Positions 38,301 through 47,000 of a stretch of 64,000 nucleotides of DNA are shown here, one piece after another. The stretch comes from Undaria pinnatifida (Eukaryota > Sar > Phaeophyceae > Laminariales > Alariaceae), in contig JABAKD010000025.1 of assembly GCA_012845835.1 (NCBI GenBank), positions 4,968,319 to 5,032,318 on the forward strand, given 5' to 3'. The notes beneath the pieces were generated by a model. That model saw only the letters and a list, made by a program, of their open reading frames with translations. It was not told the origin of the DNA and ran no database searches. Numbering within the stretch: position 1 is the first letter of the stretch; each line of letters starts with the position of its first letter. The position numbers were made by a program, and so were the translations under genes.

Positions 38301-39198
38301 CATTATTGTGTATTACAGTCGCGGGATTGTTCATCGGGTTTGCACGTTCATTTCGTCTCCGCGGCAGACTTTGGGTAAAGGTTTAGAACTCTTCTAAGTA
38401 AAGATGACTCGGAAAAAAACAGGAACACCCCGACCGTACTATTAGTAACATGCTTCTGGTTGCGTTAACCCGTTTGAGTGGCGCACCCACGTCTTGGGGG
38501 GCAAACGACTTGATTTTAATGTGGGATCCTTCTTGCAGTTCTAAAATGGGTTTGACTGGCAGAAACGCGAGCCTGGAGGAAGAGAGGCTCAAGAAGAGGA
38601 AAAACGACAACAACGAAAGCAAGACAGAAAACGAAAACGAAAACGATAACGAAACGATAACGATAAACGAAATCGAAAACAAAACCGAAAACGAAAGCGA
38701 AGAAAAAAATGAAAACCAGAACGGCAAACAAAGATGAAGAAAAAAAAAAAAAAAAACGAGAACAAACCCAAACAAAACCCGAACGGCAATCCGGCCGCCA
38801 CCTGAATAATGGTGCTCTTGTCGTTGGTCAACTAAAATATCATCTTAAGCGCTGCCGCTGCGGGGTGTGTGTTCGATCATGCCGTTTTCAGCCGCACAGC
38901 CCCACTCGTAGTCCAGGGGAGGCATAAATAATGCGCCAACCAAAGCAGAACTGAAACTCTACGAACCATAGCATAAATATGACTCCAAACATAGCGGGAA
39001 TATGACTCCCACCATGCTGATGAATGGTGCAAAAAGGAGGCAATCGAGGAGCACTACGCCAATCAGTTTCAATCCTGTTTTTTTCATTTCTTCAAACTCA
39101 ACAGAGGCTGAAAAAATCGCAAAAAACCCTAACCTCATCGGACGCTGTGAGAGATCGACAAGGGTGGCGAGTTCTGACAAGCTAGTCTCGAACTCCTC
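24865..39198 (-). CDS. HMGR: HMG-CoA reductase (catalytic domain; 5' end unresolved)
   Basis: Makes mevalonate from HMG-CoA with NADPH, the committed step of the mevalonate pathway. Exons on the minus strand: 39198-39134, 37481-37398, 36841-36754, 35624-35448, 34293-34149, 31115-30949, 28072-27929, 26466-24865. They total 2472 nt (823 residues plus stop) with agreeing phases. Motifs in order: [34 protein letters not shown] (catalytic Glu), [12 protein letters not shown] (cofactor binding), [20 protein letters not shown] (catalytic Lys), [28 protein letters not shown] (catalytic Asp), GTVGGGT, and AHMALNR (catalytic His). Every catalytic residue is present. Oddities are an Asn-homopolymer insertion of about 190 residues before the last helices, a C-terminal tail of about 190 low-complexity residues, and a probable GC-AG intron after 36754. 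No membrane anchor is visible, so upstream exons are probably missing; the first listed exon is the least certain. Four intronic copies of its exon starts lie upstream of two exons. Confidence 0.93.
26965..27240 (+). repeat. Three tandem ~85-bp units in the last HMGR intron
   Basis: Each unit has caaggctcacgcttcgac-like, atttccattcgcttc-like and cgctttccactacc-like blocks at increasing divergence. Confidence 0.6.
27697..27890. mobile_element. MITE-like repeat of family R4 in the last HMGR intron
   Basis: tggtctccttgtagtgccgg at the left end is an imperfect inverted match to ccggcgcttcagggaggcc at the right end. Internal tcaccggcactatgccgg is shared with the other R4 copies. No coding content. 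Confidence 0.5.
28160..28715 (-). repeat. Three decayed copies of an HMGR exon start (VEAILSAK exon)
   Basis: The working exon starts at 28072. Copies at about 28165-28240, 28438-28505 and 28620-28715 keep the block gccgacaaaattgcctcc (plus-strand text) and, in the last, most of the border to the EC codons. The first keeps an AG but lost one base. The second keeps tacag and an intact start. The third has lost the AG. A ttggttcaggttgt-rich intron block is repeated with them. Confidence 0.75.
28275..28350 (+). repeat. 14-bp minisatellite (ttgaatctcattgg)n
   Basis: Six tandem copies between the first and second decayed exon copies. The last unit leads into the ggttcagg block that also occurs at 28550 and 28755. 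Confidence 0.8.
30604..30930 (+). repeat. (AACACC)n hexanucleotide array beside an HMGR splice donor
   Basis: About 300 bp of (aacacc)n with caacaa ends. On the coding (minus) strand it reads (GGTGTT)n and begins about 20 nt inside the intron after the exon ending at 30949. It creates large artificial open frames on both strands. Confidence 0.9.
31287..31600 (-). repeat. Duplicated HMGR exon start (GDAMGMN) with flanking intron
   Basis: On the minus strand accag|GCGGCGCCATGGGCATGAAC at 31313-31290 copies the working border at 31115 (accag|GCGACGCTATGGGCATGAAC). The upstream intron is copied too: 31140-31285 matches 31440-31600 (gatccaagcacgatgcccgc with aatccaagagcgaggctcac; acaaccacgaggaaat-like ends). 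The copy loses similarity right after the AACA codons. Confidence 0.75.
31600..31690 (+). repeat. Copy of R1 family
   Basis: cacacgcgatcgaactatca, cgcagcttgcaaatac and aaccttcgacctcacag match the left TIR at 4701. It lies in an HMGR intron. A second R1 copy follows at 32292-32352. Confidence 0.5.
32690..32930 (+). repeat. Dispersed repeat family R2
   Basis: aaattcgatgaaaatcgacg, a cgataaaaatgaaggcatgt block, a G-tract and gagggtaaaacctcttacga recur at 45965-46190 and, inverted, at 53680-53960 and 27260-27390. Partial copies are at 35035-35110 and 37560-37990. A short peptide, [16 protein letters not shown], is kept in two copies. Confidence 0.6.
33358..33515 (-). repeat. Dispersed repeat family copy (R6), inverted
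   Basis: This is the reverse complement of 13128-13295, from gggacagctcacgctatcgt to ccatccgccggaggataa. It lies in the HMGR intron upstream of the GDAMGMN exon. Confidence 0.55.
35220..35308 (+). repeat. (AAC)n trinucleotide repeat
   Basis: About 28 AAC units with occasional ACC in an HMGR intron. Confidence 0.85.
37560..37990 (+). repeat. R2 copy containing complementary pentanucleotide tracts
   Basis: R2 blocks at both ends (aaatcgacgagcataaaaag; gagggtaaacaccacttgcg) flank 37630-37810. There gggtc tracts face cgacc and gactc tracts and could form long hairpins. It lies in an HMGR intron. Confidence 0.55.
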
Positions 39199-39289
39199 CT
39201 AGGGAGGTGCGAGCGTCCGGGCCGAGAGGCACACGTGCGTAAAATTTCCTTTCGTGTTGCGTCTCAACTCTGAAAAGGAGCTGCTCCGA

Positions 39290-39475
39290 GATTAGATATT
39301 TCGGGTCAAAAGCTGACCGAGATCTCGACCGAGACTGATTTGACTGAAAAAATCAAATCTCGGATGATATTATTTTTAATCAACGAGATTTACTTCAAAT
39401 CTCGGTTGAGATGATTTAAAATCAACGAGACGTACTTCAAATCTCGGTTGAGATTATTTAAAATCAACGAGATTT
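39290..39475 (+). repeat. Tandem ~50-bp units with internal inverted symmetry
   Basis: aaatctcggttgagat and ttaaaatcaacgagat alternate three to four times. A related tcgagatctcgaccgagatt block occurs at 43620. Confidence 0.65.
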
Positions 39476-39812
39476 ACTTGTGTTTTCGGGAAAACCCTGT
39501 TTCTGCCCTATCGGTTATAAAAACCAAAGACTTCACACCCTCTTAGTCAATGTCTATCTTGCACGTCGGCTCAGACCCAACCCGACCCCAACCACCACCT
39601 TGACCCCAGTCCTTTGGGGGGCTCGAGGTCGGCAGGGGCGGTCCCGCCGCGTGCTTCGTAGACGTTTTCCCGAAAACAATCAGCCGGCCGAAAGGCAGGC
39701 CAAAACCAATCAGACACATCGTTGTGTTCAGCCATATTTTTTCACACCGATAACGCTAATAAGGTGCTGCTGTTTTTGCTCTTTTTTCTCTTTTTTTTTC
39801 CGGAGGTTTAAC

Positions 39813-39842
39813 CAGGCTTTCGAGGAGTTTTCTTAACGGAGC
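39813..39842 (-). other. Possible HMGR microexon (30 nt)
   Basis: On the minus strand an excellent acceptor (tctcttctctccgcag) is followed by 30 nt encoding APLRKLLESL and then CTG|gttaaa. The phase is 0 at both ends, so it would join in frame to the 39198-39134 exon. It is short, so chance cannot be excluded. Confidence 0.3.
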
Positions 39843-39972
39843 CTGCGGAGAGAAGAGAAGGGTATGCCTAGCATCTAAACGTGCAGCCACAGGCAAAGCA
39901 GTAGCGGCAAGGCCTGCTACGTACCGCACACGTTCACCACGACGGAATACCAACAGCGTTGCGAATGAGTAA

Positions 39973-40284
39973 CCCTATCAACATAGCGGGAGGGGGTCGA
40001 GAGGAGCCGCACAGCAACAGGCAGCCAGCGGTGGTAGATCCGACAGCGACAGCGATGCTGACTCGGACGAAAAAGGAGACCCTAGTTTTTGGCGAGAGGG
40101 GCTGAAAAAATTGCTGCGCGGTCAGGCCATCAGCGTCGCTTGCGATGGCTGGACGTCTGACAACGAGATATATATGCTCCTTATGGGCATCACTGCGCAT
40201 TTACGGATGCTAGGCTGTAGTATTAACGCATCGAGAATTATTGCGGAGGATGCACGAGAGCTCACAACCGTGGGGTCCGTTTAG
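39973..40284 (+). pseudogene. hAT-type transposase fragment
   Basis: An open frame of 103 codons, closed by stops at both ends, contains LLRGQAISVACDGWTS followed by YMLLMGITAHLRMLG. The DGWTS...ITAH pattern is typical of the RNase H-like core of hAT transposases. No start codon precedes it, the other catalytic blocks are missing, and no flanking terminal repeats were found. It is read as a decayed insertion on the strand opposite HMGR. Confidence 0.55.
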
Positions 40285-40938
40285 ACAAGGTTTTGAGCCG
40301 TTTTTGAGATATCTCGAGCTAAGGTCCACCTATCGGCGCGCTGTTTCCTGGACGTGCATCACCTTGCTCGCCCCTCCCGACTCTGCCGGGGGCGGCCTTG
40401 GCCGTTCTCGCTTCGTGTCGCGACGGCCCCTGCTAAATAATGTTTTTTTGCCAATTTCCTGCTTTGAAACGTCGAGTGCGTAGTCGCATGTATAAAAACA
40501 CACAAGTTTTGTGCCACCAATAAGCCCTCGTTGTTTGTACGGCAGAAGATCGACGGGTAGCCCTGAATACTTACGACGAGCCGCGAGTTCGACTTTCGCG
40601 GGGAACATCATTTTTTTTTGGCAGTTTTTTCAAGTTTTTTGGTTTAGTTCCCTTTGGGTTCGAGCCTCGGTGTGTATCCGATATGTTTTTACTAATAATA
40701 TTTAATTTATACCTGGTATTTGTTTTGTTCCCCCTTTTTTTGGTTCTATTCGTACCGGCTCAAAGTGAAAATTCTATTTTATATCTGGTACGTATGCATA
40801 TAATATATGTTACACTGGGTGCTGCTTACTGTTTGTCGAACTGCTGGTGCTGCCGCTGCCGCTGTGCTAGTTGAAGTTACACGTACATAAGAGTTGTGCG
40901 GCTGCTGCTGTTGTATATAGTATAAAAATAAAAATACA

Positions 40939-41100
40939 CCCCAGCTGTGAGATCGAAGGTTTTGTCGAAACTCATATTTGCAAGCTGTGTGTGATACTCC
41001 GATCGTGCGTATTACTGGGTGTGTGTCCTCATTAAGGATATAGGTCGGCGACTCCCCTTGGAACTACAGTGTAGCTTGTACCAGGGTCAACAGGGTGATG
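40939..41100 (+). repeat. Longest copy of the R1 family
   Basis: About 160 bp align without large gaps to 5741-5915, from ccccagctgtgagatcga through gtgtgtcctcattaagga and tacagtgtagcttgtacca to cagggtgatg. This defines the outer limit of the family better than the 4.7-5.8 kb element. Confidence 0.6.
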
Positions 41101-41159
41101 TTAGTCAGTCTGTGCACGGAAAGTATAAAACCCGTTTTTGAGCGGGATAAAATCTGACA

Positions 41160-42000
41160 GCTATGGAAGAAAATGTATCAGTTTATTAAGTGTATCCTGT
41201 AATTCATATAACCGGTGAGGGGAGGGCGGAGTTGTCAAAAGAGCGTGGGGGCCTGGGTTTGAACAAGAGGGAGCGGGGGGGGCGGGGGGGCGGGCGGGGC
41301 AACTGGATCTGTACGCGGAAACTATAAATTCTTCAAGGGGACAAATCTGACGGTTGTGGAAGGAATGCATCAATTTATCATGTATATCCTGTAAGTCGTA
41401 CAGCCAGTGAGGAGAGGGCGAAGTGTTCGAGGGGGTGGGGGGGTGGGGAAGGGGGATTTCCAATAGCTTTAGGTCGCATAGATGTAGGAGCTTGCTCTAC
41501 GCATGGTGCTAGGTCTAGGCGATGGTGCGGGTGGTGGGGAAGAAGGGGGCGTTGGGGGGGGGGGGGGGGGGGGGGGGGGTTGGAGCTACGGCATGGATGG
41601 CTAGAAAGATGATGAGGTGATATCAACTGCCTGTAAGTGTTTATTACTCTGGCAGATTTTGATTTTAGGTTGGGCGTTTGAACAAGAGGTAGCGGGGGAA
41701 AGGGGGGAGGGGGATGAATTGGAGCTACGGCATAGATGGCTAGAAATATAATGAGGCTGATATTAACTGCCTGGTAGTGTTTATTACTCTGGCAGATTTT
41801 TACTTTAGGTGGGGAGTTTAAACAAGAGGGATCGGGAGGGGGGGGGGAAGGGGGGGAACCTCAAACTGTGCGCGGAAATTATACATCCTCTAAGGGGACA
41901 AATCTGACGGTTGTATTGATAGAAGGTATGCATCAATTTATATGACCTGCCTCGTATTGTTTAATATTCTAGCAGATTCGATGTTATTAATAGGTGTGGT
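41160..42000 (+). repeat. Repeat array with G-tracts
   Basis: Two copies of a unit with ggggacaaatctgacggttg and cctgtaagtcgtacagccag-like ends are followed by several units with gtttattactctggcagatt and tttgaacaagag. Between them are G-tracts, the longest about 25 nt near 41555. The second unit type is an inverted relative of 270-335. No gene is seen. Confidence 0.6.
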
Positions 42001-42108
42001 ATACAAAAAAAAAATAGGGGTGGTATACAATGTGTTAAAGCTTCGTGGTGTGTTATTGTACATGGCATCCAAAGATAAAACATTTCAATCGATAGATGCA
42101 ACCATGTA

Positions 42109-42830
42109 GTTACCATGATTTTACCGTGCCGATGTGGGGCTCTGAAGTCGCAAATTATAGGACGGAGACACTTATTGAAACAACAACAAGCGCGGTGATG
42201 TGGTCATGCAATGTCACCACCATTGAGCACGAGGAGAAGTGCAAATTGTCAGTGTTTTGAAAGGAACGCTTGATGCACCCACGCTCAATTACGTTACTTC
42301 GTTAGGCGTATGCTACTTCGTTTGGCAGAGGTTGGGAGGCGATCATGCAGACGGTAGGTACGAAATACCCTACGTGATAGATTGGTAGTGTGGTCTACCG
42401 CAATTGTAACATATCTGCCTGTACTTCCTTTTCACAGTATTATTAGCCAATGTACGATTATACGCCGGTGGTTTTTACCGTGCCGATGTGGGGCTCTGAG
42501 GTCGTCAATTCTAAGACAGAGATACATATTACAAATGCAGCAGGCGAGGTGATGTGGTCATGCAATGTCACCACCGTTGAACACGAGGGAGAGAAGTGCA
42601 AGTCGTCAGTGTTTTGAAAGGAACGCTCGATGTGCCCGTGCTCAATCACGTTACTTCGTTAGGCATATGCTACTTCGTTTGGCAGAGGTTGTCAGGCGAT
42701 CATGCAGACGGCAGGTAGGCGCGAAATACCCTGCGTAACAGGTTGGTAGTGTGGTCTACCGCGATTTTACCATATCTGCCTGTACTTCCTTTTCACATTA
42801 TTATTATCTAACGTAGAATAATACGCCCTG
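42109..42830 (+). repeat. Tandem pair of ~355-bp units
   Basis: Unit 1 (42109-42463) and unit 2 (42464-42830) share gccgatgtggggctctga, gtgatgtggtcatgcaatgt, gcatatgctacttcgtttgg and gtagtgtggtctaccgc. Both keep the same short frames, including SVLKGTLD and VTSLG, with mainly base substitutions and a 3-nt indel. Confidence 0.8.
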
Positions 42831-44020
42831 TATTTTCCATGTCGTCGAAGATGTTGTGGTCCTGTAGATGCCGCGTCCGCGTCTGATGCTCGTGTTGGTG
42901 GTGCTCACAAAAACATGCCCTAGCGTGTGGTGGATAATCGCTGTGTGGTGTTCCTTTCCTTTACATCACACCAGGTAGCATATGTCAACGCAACCGCTTA
43001 CTTGAAAATGACAATGAAAACAATATATATATTAGGTAACGGCGCCTTCATCAACTAGATCCACAAATCCCCGGCATGCCCTTCGTTTCCCTTTTTTCTG
43101 TCACGCGTTCGTCCACTTTTCCCCCCCCATTTGTTTCGCTACTACTCTGATGGCGGGAGTTCCAAGACGGCATGCCCTCGATCTCCCCCTTTTTCGCCCT
43201 TTTTTTACACATATTGTGCAGGTTACATATACCTTTTCTGCTGGATGTACGTACGAAAACAAGGAGTGTGTGTTTCTTGGTGTTCGGCGTTTTGTTTCTG
43301 CACTCAACCATGACCAACTTTTGCACCGCTTGCCAGCATGTGTGCGGTGTCGCATTTGCGGCCTCTGTTTGGCTATGACATCCTCGACCGTTGCGGGCAT
43401 GCGCGGAGTCGCAGATGGCACAGCCTTGTTTTTACACCACACAGCAGTTTAGCAGCACCATATGCCAGGTGGAACAGGCAGGAGACGTCAAGTGACGAGC
43501 CAGGGACTTTGTATGGTCGTATGGGGGGTATGGCATGGCAGGGAGACGCTATGCAGACGGCTCAGAGGGGCAAAAACAACAACAAAAAATCAGCCGAGAA
43601 ATCAACGAAATAAAGTTGATCGAGATCTCGACCGAGATTGATTTAAATCAAAGAACGAATCGACTTTTCATTTGCGAAGCAACACTAACTAACGTACAGC
43701 GGTAGTGGTCCCTCTATAGTGCCGAAATGTGCACTATAGAGGGAAATACCGGCACAATAGAGGCAACCGGCACTACTCCGCAACCTGCCACTACTGGCCG
43801 TTCCCACCTGTCCCAAGCGATCTCACAGACACAAAAAGCACGGAACCGGCACTACTCAACCGGCACAGGGCAGACAGAGCGTGTATGCTAAGATTCATAC
43901 CCAAAAGGGAAACAGCCCAGACTACTGTAGGCTAAGGTCCACAAAATAGTTTCAGTGGTGAAGGCGCATAGGGGGATCACTACCGTATCGCGAAAAAACG
44001 CCATTGCATACCAAACCCAC

Positions 44021-47000
44021 CTCAGCTGCACCAACGCCTCTCGCCTTAGGCCCACGGCCCGGGTATGGTCACCCCTGAGCGCGTGTTCCAAGCGGTGGAG
44101 GTCAACCGCGCCCTCTGCAGCTTTCCGGACTATCTGAGGGGGGGGGTAGGAGAGAGAACCGGCGGAGGCGGCTTGCTGAGCTTCAACACTTTGACCATTG
44201 CACTCCCATTTCTAGAACAAACCGCTTGGATTTAGACCACCAGACTACTACAGCAGTAGCATCGATAACAGAAGATGGGGGGGGGGGGGAAAGGTGAAGG
44301 ACTGCAACCCAATTTTTTTGCGGGCAAGGCAAACTGCTTGCAACTATAGAGTGGGAAAGCTTTCCGCAAGAGGTCATTTCAGGGCTCTGGGGGGGGTTCG
44401 ACCACCGCTTGGCGTCGTGCGCCGACAGGCATAAGTACCGCGCGGTACCAACATACATAAGGTCGGGGAATGAATAATTTCTGGAACAGAGACGGAAAAC
44501 GCAACGAAACGTAACAAACATCAGAAATTAGAAGTAAATCCTATATTCCCTTTGGGTTCTGAGAGGGGAAAAAAAATGACACTTAAGGTCGGGACCAAAA
44601 ATTAACCTCTTTGGACTGCTGCGTGTCGTTTCGTCGAGCCATTATTTTATTATTGGGTAATCGTTGCCATGGACTATTTTCGAGAGCAGACCCAGGAGAC
44701 GCCATGTTACGTTAGACGTTGCACCCGTTCGCCAAAATATTTCTGGTAAACTACATACCCAATACCGTTGGATCGGATCACCATTTGTGTGTTTTACCAT
44801 ATTTGTGCTTTACCATGTTTGTGTTTTTACCATATTGGTGTTTTACCATGTTAGTGTTTTACCATATTTATGTTTTACCATATTTGTGTTCTACCGTATT
44901 TTTGTTGTGTACCTAGGCCACCGGGATATTCGTCGCATCTATTACATTAGGCGATGGGGTTGTTTGTTCGTCGGGTTGCACTTGTTATTTTGGTCTCAAA
45001 GCCAGAGCTTTCGGTGAGGGAAAAGGAGCCCATCACGTGAGGGGATCTCAGGAAAGATTTGGTGCCGGCCCTATATCATAGCGTGTGTCCCAATGAAACT
45101 AACGAAAGAACGGGTCACCTGCTAGTCATTCGCATGTGGGACAAGTTGAGCACTTTCGCCGTCACGGTTGCCGTAACCTCACGCCGCCGCTATTCTTCCT
45201 GAGGAATCCCAATCCCTTTTCCGTTCCAATCCTAATCCCATTCCCGTCCCAATCCCAATCTCATTCCCGTCCCAATCCCAATTCCAATCCCACTCCCAAC
45301 CGTGACGAAAAACAAGCGCTGTAAAGGTAGAAAACAGACCCTTTGAGACAGGGCGAACCTGGTCGCCGTCCTCGTGGGGCAAGTTCGGGAAAATTTCGCC
45401 GTCACGACTGCCGTAATCTTGCGCCGCTTTCCCGCCGGCGGAATCCCAATTCCATCCCAACCCCAACCGCAACGAAAAGCGAGCGCCGTAAAAGTAGAAA
45501 ACAGAACCGGGAGGAAAAGGACGAACCTGGTCGTTGCCCTCGTGGGACAAGTTCGGCACTTTCGCTTTCACGGCTGCCGTAACCTTGCGCCGTTTTCTGC
45601 CCGCGGAATCCCATTCCCAATCTCAATTTCACTCCCCATTCCCGGTCCCAATCCTAATTTCAACGAAAAACAAGCACCGCAACGTACCCGTGGAGGAAAC
45701 GGACGAACCTGGTCGTCGTTCTCGTGGGACAAGTTCGGTATTTTCGCCCTCACGGCTGCCAAAACCTTGCGTCGCTTTTCTGGCCGCAGAGCTCCGCCGC
45801 TTGTGTCATCAGCTTCCCTGCGGGTACCCAACACAAAGGGGGCTGCGTCGAGGATCGCCTGCCCTCCGTCTGACTCGTTGCCGCCGCCGCGCTTCCGTTC
45901 CGCTATCAGCTTCGCTCGAGACAGCTGACGAATGTTCACGGAAATACCCTGTCACACGGGTTAATAAATTGACATGCCCAGAAAGTGCGAGAGCGCGAGT
46001 TGGCAAAAAATCGATGCCACAAAATCGACGGGCAAAAATGGGAACGCTGAGCTTTCTGGGCGAAGAAAAACGAAGGCACGTTCGTATCGGGGGGGGGAGA
46101 AGGGACGACAACTGTGACAACGACTTGTCCAGAAGTTAGTGGAGGGTAAAACCTCCTACGAGTTGATCTGGAAAGTAAAAGTGATTGATGATTACAGAAA
46201 TAAAAAATAAAGAAGTGTAAACAAGGTCCGCGTGTACGCAGCAATAGTGATGCACGGGGAGCAGCCAAAGTACGGGGACGGGCGGAGGGGGAGGTGCAGC
46301 GCACGGCATGAAACGTATTTGTTAATACACAAAAATATCGGAAAGCCTTGGTGAGGTACTAATCAATGCCGGGCGGAGATACGTGTAAACCAACTCGAAC
46401 GAACATACTCGCATTTTGTTGTTCATTGTAGTACTACCATTTTGCTGGCAGAGTAACGCGAAATAAGCAGGCCGGTGGGAAGTGCTAAACAGCGAACGAA
46501 AAACTGGTAGTAAATAATCTTAGCATGCCTAAAGTTGAGATTTGAGAGCCGTGATTCTGGCAGGTTAGTGAGTACTGTTGAATAAGCAACACAAATTGAT
46601 AAACAATAACTAACCACACCTGCTCTTGCCGAGAAGCAGAGAGCGAGAGAGGATACATATGAGTGTAGGGCTACTTGTAGAACCAGCGGCTTCGAAGCAT
46701 ACCTACCCATAGCACTGCAGAAAAATCAAAATCAATCATAGCGCTGTGGCATCAAGAGCACAATCAACGACAGCTCCGCTATCGCTTCAAAACCACAAAC
46801 CAACCATAGCACTGAGGGCAATTTCTGGTAGATGAATAACGAAGTAACCACACCTGCTCTTGTGCTATGCAACCAACAAATGCTGGCACAGAAAAAGCTA
46901 ACCGTACCTGCTCTTGGAGTTGAGTTTGGAGGCGCGCGGCGGGGACCGATGTATTAACGCGCATGACGCCGGCCACGTCCAACAGCGCCTCCGAGGACGG

